Origin: Victivallaceae bacterium
GTDB taxonomy: Bacteria; Verrucomicrobiota; Lentisphaeria; Victivallales; Victivallaceae
Assembly (NCBI GenBank): GCA_021647315.1
Contig: JAKIUY010000001.1
Span: 1 to 64,000, forward strand
Reading direction: 5' to 3'
DNA: 64,000 bases
Position numbers and translations under genes: made by a program. The stretch's first letter is position 1, and every line of letters begins with the position of its first letter. The notes under the pieces are model-generated. The model was given only the letters and a program-made list of their open reading frames with translations, had not been told where the DNA came from and did not search any database. Positions 27,680 to 35,635 of the stretch are shown piece after piece.

Positions 27680-27850
27680 ATGGCTGCAGTAGTAAACAAA
27701 GACGAATGTACCGGTTGCGAAAGCTGTGTTGGCGCATGCCCTACAGAAGCAATTTCAATGGTTGACGGAATCGCGGTTATCAGTGAAGATGATTGCATCG
27801 ATTGCGGAGCTTGTGTTGGCGAATGCCCGACCGAAGCCATCTCAATGTAA
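27680..27850 (+). CDS. 2[4Fe-4S] ferredoxin
   Basis: A 56-residue clostridial-type ferredoxin with two CxxCxxCxxxCP motifs at 10-21 and 39-50 (CTGCESCVGACP and CIDCGACVGECP). It is a soluble low-potential electron carrier, a likely partner of the 2-oxoacid oxidoreductase at 8564-11376. I start at ATG 27680, 6 bases after AAGGAG; longer frames upstream are not plausible. A strong terminator follows, so it is a single-gene unit. Confidence 0.95.
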   Translation: MAAVVNKDECTGCESCVGACPTEAISMVDGIAVISEDDCIDCGACVGECPTEAISM

Positions 27851-27865
27851 GTTTTGCACTTGCAC

Positions 27866-27894
27866 AAAAAGAGCCCATTCGGGCTCTTTTTTTT
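27866..27894 (+). terminator. intrinsic terminator after the ferredoxin gene
   Basis: AAAAAGAGCCC-ATTC-GGGCTCTTTTTTTT forms a long stem with a run of eight T at its end, the clearest terminator in the window. Confidence 0.9.
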
Positions 27895-27943
27895 GCCAAA
27901 AATCAAATAAAACAGAGCAGAGCAGCGAGAAAAGGAATATATA

Positions 27944-29314
27944 ATGAGTCAAAGTATTGATACTTCATTATTCGAACTGTTTAAAATTGGTCCCGGCCCG
28001 TCAAGTTCACATACTATCGGCCCGATGAAAGCGGCAAAACTGTTTATTAATGCGCTTGGACAATTAGCAGACAATATATTGAATAATGCAACCGGGGTTG
28101 AAGTTCACCTATACGGTTCACTGAGTCTGACCGGCAAAGGGCATGGTACTGATCGTTCTGTTGCCGGGGGATTAATGGGGTGGGATCCTGAAAATTGTGA
28201 TTCTGACGCTCTAACCAAACTTTTGACTGTCGCTGACCAGCAGTATCAGATTGTCCTTGATAAATATCCAATAAATTTTACTGCTGATTCAATAATTTTT
28301 GAAACGGACCACTATGACTCTCCATTCCAGAATACGTTAGTTTTTCAGCTTAAGACCAGTACTGAAACCATATTTGAACAGGAATATTATTCCATTGGTG
28401 GTGGTTTTATCAAATGTAAAGGGGTTCCTGAACCACTGCGCAACATGCCGGTTTATCCTTACAGCTCCATGAGTGAATTGAAAAATATTATGCGGGAAAA
28501 CAGTATCACCCTGCCGGAATTAATGATTGCAAATGAACAGGCAATCTCCGGTTTGAGTGAAGATGAGATATTAGGCAAGCTGGACAGACTCGCCAGTGCA
28601 ATGATTGATGCGGTAAACCGTGGAATTAACAGTGAAGGTATTTTGCCCGGTCCAATAAAGCTTAGTCGCAAAGCACCGGCGCTTTATCTACAGGCTGGGA
28701 AAATGGCGGACAGTAGCCCTGAACGTTTTTTAGCCTTTTTGGATGCCTATTCGCTCGCCGCGTCAGAGGAAAATGCAGCGGGACATCTAGTCGTTACCGC
28801 TCCGACTTCGGGAGCGTCAGGTGTTGTTCCCGGCATTGTCTACCTACTGAAACATCACTATTTCATGCTAAATAGCCAAATATCTGAAGGATTAATGGCC
28901 GCAGCCGCGATTGGCTTTATCGCCAAGCACAATGCCAGTATTTCCGGTGCTGAAGTTGGCTGCCAGGGTGAAATAGGTGTCGCTGCCGCGATGGCTGCCG
29001 GTCTAGTTGCATATATTAACGGATTATCGATGGATGTCGTTGAAAACGCTGCTGAAATCGCGCTTGAACATCATCTCGGCATGACTTGTGACCCGATTGA
29101 CGGTTATGTACAGATTCCCTGTATTGAACGTAATGCAGTTGGCGCGATAACCGCGTACAATTCCTATATTCTAGCCTCAATCGGCGATCCGCATAAACAT
29201 AAAATATCTTTTGATGAAGTGGTTGCGGCGATGTTGGAAACCGGGCGTGATATGTCACATAAATACAAAGAAACCGCCCAGGGCGGCCTCGCAGTCTGCA
29301 CCGCCTGCTGTTAG
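27944..29314 (+). CDS. sdaA: L-serine ammonia-lyase, iron-sulfur type, single chain
   Basis: A 456-residue protein with both domains of the iron-sulfur serine dehydratase: the N-terminal domain with GPGPSSSHTIGPMKAA, and the C-terminal catalytic part with APTSGASGVVPGIV, GCQGEIGVAAAMAA and HHLGMTCDPIDGYVQIPC, whose cysteines with the terminal CTACC fit the labile [4Fe-4S] cluster. It deaminates serine to pyruvate. The single-chain form matches anaerobes. Together with tdh-kbl it points to amino-acid fermentation. Confidence 0.95.
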   Translation: MSQSIDTSLFELFKIGPGPSSSHTIGPMKAAKLFINALGQLADNILNNATGVEVHLYGSLSLTGKGHGTDRSVAGGLMGWDPENCDSDALTKLLTVADQQYQIVLDKYPINFTADSIIFETDHYDSPFQNTLVFQLKTSTETIFEQEYYSIGGGFIKCKGVPEPLRNMPVYPYSSMSELKNIMRENSITLPELMIANEQAISGLSEDEILGKLDRLASAMIDAVNRGINSEGILPGPIKLSRKAPALYLQAGKMADSSPERFLAFLDAYSLAASEENAAGHLVVTAPTSGASGVVPGIVYLLKHHYFMLNSQISEGLMAAAAIGFIAKHNASISGAEVGCQGEIGVAAAMAAGLVAYINGLSMDVVENAAEIALEHHLGMTCDPIDGYVQIPCIERNAVGAITAYNSYILASIGDPHKHKISFDEVVAAMLETGRDMSHKYKETAQGGLAVCTACC

Positions 29315-29473
29315 AGCCTGCCCACAGCAGAGATTAAACGCAGTTAATAGCTCTTGAATTAATTTTTCACTGATGCTGGGAAAAGGTCGCTAGTACGGAA
29401 CCGATAATCAATATTACTCCACTAACAAGCTGCTATAAATTAATCGTCTCGCCAAAAATCATATAAGATAGCA

Positions 29474-30274
29474 TCAATAGCATTGTTTTGCCTGTGATGG
29501 TGGAATGCCAAATTTCTGTCGGAAGGAACGGCTAAGGTGAAATTGACTTGAAAACCCTAGTTTAACTGCCAGTTCAGCGATATTATAGATATTTAGCTGA
29601 AGTAGGTTATATACGGCTTCCAACCGGATATTATCATAATATGCCTTGGGAGATTGACCGGTTGTCGCAACAAAACTACGGCGGAAATTGCGTGCGCTCA
29701 TGCCACAATTTGCTGCCATATTGGCAATTTTCAGCGATCCATCAAGGTGGCGGTGCATTAATTCAATTACTGCTTCTATTGCTTCAGTATGCAATGAACC
29801 TGCTAGAGTTACGGTTGCCGCCAGCCAGCTATAGAGCAGTTGAGCAAAACCGGCAGCCGCAATGCGCCGGGAAAAAATATTTTCTTTATGCAAGTTAGTC
29901 AAAATCAACTCAACCGTTGGTGGTTCTGTTGTGGTAATAGCAATCTTAAATAGTTTATTCAAACAGATACTCTGCGGTTCTGAGGTCTTAAATACAAACC
30001 AGTAAAAATCCCAGTTATCCGCAGCACAACGATAGTGTTGTATGATATTATTATCGAGAAAAATCAAGGTATCACTATCAAGTAAAAATGAGCTACCGTC
30101 AAACAGTTTTATCTTTCCCTGCCCGGTGATAGTATGAATTGCCACTAAATAATTACTATTACTAGGTTGGCGCACTGTATGGTAAGCGGGGGTGGCTTTT
30201 ACCTCCCATAGTGCCTGCAATTCTACGCTAGGCAAGACCGAACGCTCTTTGGCCAGTGAAAATCTCTCAATCAT
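29474..30274 (-). CDS. AraC-family transcriptional regulator
   Basis: About 266 residues. The N-terminal part is a cupin-like sensor domain (YLVAIHTITGQGKIKL, FLDNNIIQHYRC), and the C-terminal 95 residues carry two helix-turn-helix units: IANMAANCGMSARNFRRSF and IAELAVKLGFSSQFHLSRSF. I start at ATG 30274, behind GGA; a longer frame upstream lacks family support. It is divergent from the UroD-like gene at 30474, which it likely controls. The inducer is unknown. Confidence 0.88.
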   Translation of the reverse strand: MIERFSLAKERSVLPSVELQALWEVKATPAYHTVRQPSNSNYLVAIHTITGQGKIKLFDGSSFLLDSDTLIFLDNNIIQHYRCAADNWDFYWFVFKTSEPQSICLNKLFKIAITTTEPPTVELILTNLHKENIFSRRIAAAGFAQLLYSWLAATVTLAGSLHTEAIEAVIELMHRHLDGSLKIANMAANCGMSARNFRRSFVATTGQSPKAYYDNIRLEAVYNLLQLNIYNIAELAVKLGFSSQFHLSRSFRQKFGIPPSQAKQCY

Positions 30275-30473
30275 AATTTGTCCGTTATATATATATCTAA
30301 GTCCGATTATACTATATGAATATAAATAATTATGGCTATATTTCAAATACAATAAGTTATTTAAAGTACAACTAAAGTTGTGAGCTGCAACAACGTAGTC
30401 CCTGATTGCAGGTTGGATCGGTAGACAGGCTTTAGCCAGCTTTTTTAAATTAATCTGATATAAGGAGTCAAAA

Positions 30474-31640
30474 ATGAGTGAGACAATAGTAAAAGATGGC
30501 ATCCATGCTATGATTGATCGGGAAGATATGGATAGATTTGCAATAAAATGGCGCGACGCCTATGCGATGGTTCCCGATGCGCCACTAGTGCAAAAAACTT
30601 TTGGCCTGTGGATGTGTATTGATAAATGGTATACTGATGGCTTACCAGAGGACTCTGACCTTAATCAACTTTTCATGCTTGAACCGTCGGGGCAACATCT
30701 ACTAAAAGAGATTGGGTGGTGTGAAGCAGCATTCCAGCCGCAATTTGAGAGTGTTATTATTGAAGATCGCGGTGATACTGAAGTAGTTCAAGATTTTGCC
30801 GGACGTCATGTGCTCTATTTTAAAAATCGCCGGAATGGTTTCATGCCGGAATATATCGACCATCCGGTTAAAGACTGGCAAACATGGGAAGACAATGTTA
30901 AGTGGCGTTTAATGGCTAACACGCCGGGGCGTTTCGACTATCTGACTGAAGCGATGCCTGCCGCGATTGCTGATGCTAAACGCGGTTTGATGATGACCCA
31001 ACGGTTGATTGGTGGTTACATGTACCTGCGCAGTCTTTTCGGACCTGAAGATATTATGTATAAAGTATTTGACGAGCCGGAATTAATTCATGACTGCATG
31101 AAAGCATGGCTGGAGCTGACCGACAGAAGTATTGCGGAGCATCAAAAATATGTTACGCTTGATGAACTTTTCATGGCAGAAGATATCTGTTATAATAACG
31201 GTCCGCTGATTTCGCCGGATATGATAGGCGAATTTCTGATGCCCTATTATCAACAGTTGGTTGCCAATGTCAAATCACGCCAGATTGATAAACAACGCAA
31301 ACTTTATATTCAGATCGACACTGATGGTAAATGTATGCCGGTAATCGATGTTTACCTCGAAGGTATCGGCATGGATATGATGAGTCCATTTGAGGTCGCA
31401 TCAGGCTGTGATGTCGTTGCAGTTGCTCAAGCTTATCCAAATCTGGTAATGAGCGGCGGGTTTGATAAACGGATCATGGCGCAGGGTAAAGCTGCGATTG
31501 ACCGTGAAGTCGAACGTATCTTCCCTGTTATGCGGGATCGGGGCGGTTATATTCCGACCTGTGATCATGGAGTACCGGAAGAGGTCAGTGTCGAAAATTA
31601 CCTCCACTACCGCAAACGTTGCATAGAATATGGCAACTAG
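30474..31640 (+). CDS. uroporphyrinogen-decarboxylase-family protein
   Basis: A 388-residue protein with the UroD-like TIM barrel: LYIQIDTDGKCMPVIDVYLEGIGMDMMSPFEVASGCDV and LVMSGGFDKRIMAQGKAAI in the C-terminal half. These non-haem members are abundant in Lentisphaerota and relatives and are thought to be methyltransferases or corrinoid-linked enzymes; a role in haem synthesis is unlikely. An AAGGAG site precedes the ATG. It is divergent from an AraC regulator. Substrate unknown. Confidence 0.85.
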   Translation: MSETIVKDGIHAMIDREDMDRFAIKWRDAYAMVPDAPLVQKTFGLWMCIDKWYTDGLPEDSDLNQLFMLEPSGQHLLKEIGWCEAAFQPQFESVIIEDRGDTEVVQDFAGRHVLYFKNRRNGFMPEYIDHPVKDWQTWEDNVKWRLMANTPGRFDYLTEAMPAAIADAKRGLMMTQRLIGGYMYLRSLFGPEDIMYKVFDEPELIHDCMKAWLELTDRSIAEHQKYVTLDELFMAEDICYNNGPLISPDMIGEFLMPYYQQLVANVKSRQIDKQRKLYIQIDTDGKCMPVIDVYLEGIGMDMMSPFEVASGCDVVAVAQAYPNLVMSGGFDKRIMAQGKAAIDREVERIFPVMRDRGGYIPTCDHGVPEEVSVENYLHYRKRCIEYGN

Positions 31641-31677
31641 TGTCGCGGCTACCTGCCCTTTTTTACTTTTGTCGCAT

Positions 31678-31714
31678 CAAAAAAAACGGCAGGCGATTAA
31701 TCAACCGCCTGCCG
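31678..31714 (-). terminator. terminator of the minus-strand operon
   Basis: CGGCAGGCG (31687-31695) and CGCCTGCCG (31706-31714) form a 9-bp GC stem. On the minus strand it is followed by a run of T (the A run at 31679-31686), just after the gene ending at 31732. It may also stop plus-strand transcription from 30474. Confidence 0.8.
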
Positions 31715-31731
31715 CTGCAAGTTATAAAAAA

Positions 31732-32484
31732 TTATATTGTATCCTGAAGGTTTTTCGAAGTCTCATTGACTAATTGAATTACCTTGCTGAAAATACCTTT
31801 ATCCGGAGCTTTATTATTCACCAGATATATCCAGGTTGCAATAAAAGTTTTTTCCGCAAGTTCTTTGCGGGTTAACTTGGATATAGGTTTCGTCCTGAGA
31901 GCTTCGGTCTCGATCCGGAATTTATCAATGGCATCAATAAATGGTTTATCGATAATTTTTGCCAACTCTTTATCCAGATCGTCACTGATCTGGGTCGCAA
32001 TTGCTTTACCCAGATTTTTATCTTTTGCCAGATCCTTGTTTTTTATCGCTTTGTTCAAAGCTTCATCTATCACTGCTTCAAACTTAACCATGTGCTCTTT
32101 TTCCATGTCGTTTGCTATTTTGTTGACATAGATGTTAACCTGAGATTTGAGCATCTCCTTAACATAAGGGATACCGGAATAAATCATACCGATGGATTTT
32201 TTCGCCGCATGTTTGGCATTAGGTTCCATTTCTGTTTTCAGATTCTGGGTGAACCTCGGGATCATATTCTTAATCCCGCTGTTGATAGTAATCGCCAGGT
32301 TTCTCGGCGTTGCCAGCTCTTGAATCTTGATATTAAGATAAACGGTGTAACCGGCCAGAATAATAACTATTGCAACATAAAACAGCATAGTTTTGGTCAG
32401 TGAGCGATTAAAGACTTTTTCTTCTTTAACGATGGACTCATGTACCTTATCAACGCGTTCCTGCATCTCTTTCATATCTTTCAT
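31732..32484 (-). CDS. single-pass membrane protein of unknown function (second of a pair)
   Basis: A 250-residue protein with about 30 N-terminal cytoplasmic residues, one membrane helix (about 32-50, LFYVAIVIILAGYTVYLNI) and a long, mostly helical outer domain rich in Lys, Glu and Ile. Its layout is the same as that of the upstream gene, so the two are probably paralogues. The start codon shares a base with the upstream stop (TAATG), so translation is coupled. No family is recognised. It is divergent from a Ser/Thr kinase gene. Confidence 0.72.
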   Translation of the reverse strand: MKDMKEMQERVDKVHESIVKEEKVFNRSLTKTMLFYVAIVIILAGYTVYLNIKIQELATPRNLAITINSGIKNMIPRFTQNLKTEMEPNAKHAAKKSIGMIYSGIPYVKEMLKSQVNIYVNKIANDMEKEHMVKFEAVIDEALNKAIKNKDLAKDKNLGKAIATQISDDLDKELAKIIDKPFIDAIDKFRIETEALRTKPISKLTRKELAEKTFIATWIYLVNNKAPDKGIFSKVIQLVNETSKNLQDTI

Positions 32485-33257
32485 TATTTGACTCCTTCTG
32501 CTGGCAGTTCACCTTTTTGCGGATTAATATGATAAATCCATAATTCGAGGAAAGTTTCAACCAGTTTACCTTCAACTGCATCACTGTCCATATCTTTCAA
32601 GGCCGCATATTCCGGCGTTGAGTTGTACATTTTGAAATTTTTATCAAGCAGAGCCAGTTTTTCATGGGCTATTTTCAGCCGTTTTTCAATGATTGCCGTT
32701 ACCGCTTTGATAAAGTGGTTATTGGCTTCATCGAAAGCTTTCTGAAGTTCAGCCGGAGCGATGTCAGGATGTTTGGCGATAATGTTTTTTTCGATCTTTT
32801 CCATTGCCTTTTTCAGACGCTCGACAAGTCGTTGACGGATGTCACCTTTAATGAATGTACCCAGTTCAGTTGTTGATTCAAGCATCTTCTTGCGGATTTT
32901 AGGCATTTCACTTTCCAATGCCACACTTAACTCCCGCCGGTAGGCCGGTAAAAATATTTCCTGAAAACTTTTTGTGACTTCTGCCAATTCAGGGCTTTGA
33001 GTGATAATCGAGGAGTTATTTGAGAGCTCCTGTAACAGCATCTGTGAGTCGTAACTTCTGACAAAATTGGTCAGACTCGTGATAAAAAACGCCATTATCA
33101 GCAATACCAAGACAATTCCACCCAGCGTTGCGGCGAATTGTTTCTTCCTGATTTTGTCGATGTGCGTTAACGAAGTTTCAATATCTCCCAACTCATTACT
33201 GAGCTGCTCCCATTTTTCTTCTTTCTGGGGTACAGCATCTTTTTTCTTGTCAGCCAT
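32484..33257 (-). CDS. single-pass membrane protein of unknown function (first of a pair)
   Basis: A 257-residue protein: an acidic cytoplasmic N-terminus (MADKKKDAVPQKEEKWEQL), a membrane helix (about 45-67) and a helical outer domain that ends with LETFLELWIYHINPQKGELPAEG, resembling the downstream gene's ending. AAGGAG lies ahead of the ATG. No known family. It is the first gene of a two-gene unit transcribed away from the kinase at 33667. Confidence 0.72.
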   Translation of the reverse strand: MADKKKDAVPQKEEKWEQLSNELGDIETSLTHIDKIRKKQFAATLGGIVLVLLIMAFFITSLTNFVRSYDSQMLLQELSNNSSIITQSPELAEVTKSFQEIFLPAYRRELSVALESEMPKIRKKMLESTTELGTFIKGDIRQRLVERLKKAMEKIEKNIIAKHPDIAPAELQKAFDEANNHFIKAVTAIIEKRLKIAHEKLALLDKNFKMYNSTPEYAALKDMDSDAVEGKLVETFLELWIYHINPQKGELPAEGVK

Positions 33258-33666
33258 TTTAGTGCTCCTTTGATGAAGTTTAAACTAACACCTAAATAGT
33301 GCAATCCTAAGCACATAATTTGCATAAGTCATTTGCTCACACGCATTTCACTTTCTTAGACAGTTCACTTAACAGGAGCTTTACTAAAAAACTGACCTAC
33401 CTGCAAACAAAGCCATTACGCAACTTACGCACTTATACTTGCACAATCTAGGTAACACATCAGCGGGTAAAGTAACCTGCTGATTACGCAACATGGCAAA
33501 GCCACGGTTTTAGCTTAGCACACAAATATTAATAATGCAAAAAAATTTACCATGTTATTGGATAAAATTGCAATATTACTTGTATTATCGGCAGATTGGC
33601 AATAATTTTAGCAGAAATTCGTTAGGTACTGCATAATTAATGGTAATCTAGACAGGTAGTAGATAT
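33258..33666. other. 409-bp divergent gap with a dispersed repeat and a hairpin
   Basis: The gap holds copy 1 of the 82-nt repeat (33374-33455), followed at once by a hairpin ATCAGCGGGT-AAAGTA-ACCTGCTGAT (33459-33484). No coding frame is seen. It must also contain the divergent promoters of the 33257 and 33667 genes, which I cannot place. Confidence 0.55.
33374..33455 (+). repeat. 82-nt dispersed repeat, copy 1
   Basis: This aligns without gaps to 54701-54782, 67 of 82 bases identical by my count, starting with the identical 20-mer AGGAGCTTTACTAAAAAACT. Most differences in the right half are C/T changes. Both copies are intergenic and in the same orientation. Confidence 0.75.
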
Positions 33667-35115
33667 ATGGATAATGAATTGGGCAACAGCAATGAAAATA
33701 CCCAGATCGCAACCAGTATGGTGTTGCGTGAAGTCGGTGATTATGAGTTGCTTAATTTACTTGGTATCGGCGGTATGGGAGAAGTATTCCTGGCTCGCCA
33801 AAAATCGATTGGCCGTCAAGTCGCGGTAAAAATCCTGTTGCCGGCGTTGGCTAACAATCAGTGTTACCTCGACCGTTTTTTTCGTGAAGTGCGAACTTTG
33901 GCCAAAGTTGAGCATCCTGGAGTGGTTATGGCAATTGAGGCGGGCTTTGACAAAAATGTCTGCTTCTTTTCAATGATGTACGCCGATGGCAGTGACCTGA
34001 TGCGAATGCTTAATGCAAATGGTGTATTCGATGAACGGGAAGCTCTGGGGATTATCAGACAGGTAGCTGTCGCGCTTGATTATGTCTGGGATAAACACCG
34101 GATTATTCATCGTGATATAAAACCGGCCAATATTATTCTGACCAAAGAGCATCAGGTGAAAATTCTTGATATGGGAATTTCGAAGATTGATGTTGACAAT
34201 GATGAAGATGACGAAGAACTGACCCGGGTCGGAACCATGATCGGATCGCCTTACTATATCAGTCCTGAACAGGCCAGGGACGATAAAATTGACTTTCGCA
34301 CTGATATGTATTCGCTCGGGGTTACGCTTTATGTGATGCTGACTCAAAAAACACCTTTTAATGGTACTAGCACCTTGGCAATAGTTACCCAGCATTTTGA
34401 GCATCCAGTCCCTGACCCGCGTGAAATTAACCAATCGCTGAGCAGTGGGACTGTCGCTCTAATCGAAAAAATGATGGCTAAACAGCCTGATAAACGTTAT
34501 CCATCATGGCGTGCGTTAATTAAAACCATTGATCAGCTGGATCAGAAAATTTCGGCATCACGACAAACATCAAGTCAGCCGGCTTTATCGTTGAATACTC
34601 TTGGCGGCAAGTTCCAGTCAGCTATGGCAGACTGGCGAATATTCTATTTTACGGCGGCATTGGTAATTGCTGTCGCTCTGCTGGTTATTGGGTTGCTGTT
34701 GAACAGGGTGCAACAGGAATATCGGTTCCGGGAACAGGGGTTGGAGAATATCATAAAATTTGCGGAAAACTGCTCTCCTGAACAGCGTGGACAGGCAATC
34801 AGGAAGCTTCACTATCTGATTAATAACGGTTCGGCCGTTCAAGCTGAGCGCGGACAAAAACTGCTGTCTGAACTGCACCGCGCTATTCGTCTGTCCAGTG
34901 CCGATAAAATTGAACTCAAGGTAAAGGATGCATTACAAACCATTACCAGTCAGGCGGTGCAATTAGAGAAACAACATAAATATGCTGCTGCGGCTGACCT
35001 ATGGCGTTACTATTTGAAAAACAGTCCATTGCATAAACATAAGCTGTTTATCAAAGAAGCCGAAAAGGCTATTATCTATTTTGAGCAAATGGAACGGGAC
35101 AGCAGAGAATATTGA
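33667..35115 (+). CDS. membrane Ser/Thr protein kinase (PknB-like)
   Basis: A 482-residue protein. The kinase domain (about 25-290) has the Gly loop GIGGMGEVFLAR (33-44), VAVKIL with Lys55, HRDIKPANI with Asp150 and DMG in place of DFG (168-170), then GSPYYISPEQARD. A membrane helix (about 325-345) separates it from an outer helical C-terminal domain of about 135 residues without PASTA repeats. The catalytic residues are intact, so it should be active. It is divergent from two membrane proteins that could be partners or targets. Signal unknown. Confidence 0.92.
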   Translation: MDNELGNSNENTQIATSMVLREVGDYELLNLLGIGGMGEVFLARQKSIGRQVAVKILLPALANNQCYLDRFFREVRTLAKVEHPGVVMAIEAGFDKNVCFFSMMYADGSDLMRMLNANGVFDEREALGIIRQVAVALDYVWDKHRIIHRDIKPANIILTKEHQVKILDMGISKIDVDNDEDDEELTRVGTMIGSPYYISPEQARDDKIDFRTDMYSLGVTLYVMLTQKTPFNGTSTLAIVTQHFEHPVPDPREINQSLSSGTVALIEKMMAKQPDKRYPSWRALIKTIDQLDQKISASRQTSSQPALSLNTLGGKFQSAMADWRIFYFTAALVIAVALLVIGLLLNRVQQEYRFREQGLENIIKFAENCSPEQRGQAIRKLHYLINNGSAVQAERGQKLLSELHRAIRLSSADKIELKVKDALQTITSQAVQLEKQHKYAAAADLWRYYLKNSPLHKHKLFIKEAEKAIIYFEQMERDSREY

Positions 35116-35220
35116 GGATAATTACAGAATATTGTATTTTCTAGTAGTTTCACTTCGTGGTTTTAAATTCAGAATAGCTGACAGGGTTTGCAAATGTCGT
35201 AACTGGAATTAAATCTATAG

Positions 35221-35450
35221 CTAACCATTTCTTATCTGCTGAATATCGTCAGTATCTTTTCTTGCTATAAAACCTTTTAGTTTTGCGAGGCAGATAAGCT
35301 CTGATATATTGATCGTGTCATTCAGAACTGCTTCCTGTGTAAAAATATTGCCCCGATAAAAATTTTCCTTCTCAAAATTTTTCTGATAAGCGATTTTAAC
35401 CTCATCAAAATATTAAAATCAAAAAGCTGTTTAACCACCTGCATCTTCAT
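35221..35450 (-). pseudogene. small minus-strand gene with a 1-base frameshift
   Basis: From ATG 35450, behind AGAAGG, the frame reads MKMQVVKQLFDFNI and then should shift by one base within a TTTT run. The second frame continues FDEVKIAYQKNFEKENFY, with a later part ELICLAKLKGFIARKD, to a TAG at 35221. Adding one T would give a single 76-residue protein. The amino-acid composition of both parts is gene-like. Family not recognised. It is either a pseudogene or a base error. Confidence 0.45.
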
Positions 35451-35549
35451 GTTATACCTTCTATTGGTTTTAAATGTGTGGAGCAAATGCGTGGATTGGT
35501 TTTCGATTTCGGCTTTATTGGGATTTTCATAAACATTGTAAATAAGCAA

Positions 35550-35582
35550 AAAAAACAGCGATATCTGCCGCTGCTTTTTTTG
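35550..35582 (-). terminator. terminator after actP, possibly working in both directions
   Basis: CAGCG (35556-35560) and CGCTG (35569-35573) form a stem with an A run on one side and a T run on the other, about 55 bases after the actP stop. Confidence 0.65.
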
Positions 35583-35635
35583 AGTTACCCGCTGAAGAGT
35601 AACTTTCAACGGGCGATAATTCTACATCAATGCGA

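Larger units (their letters stand above)
35116..35635. other. 520-bp gap with a repeat, a broken small gene and a terminator
   Basis: It contains the 24-base string beginning CTAGTAGTTTCACTTCGTGG (35141-35164) that recurs at 51245-51268, a frameshifted minus-strand frame (35221-35450) and the ActP terminator (35550). Nothing else is supported. Confidence 0.5.

Noticed and set aside
30275-30502. N-terminal extension of the AraC regulator
   Set aside because: The added residues overlap the divergent gene start and do not fit the family; ATG 30274 is better.
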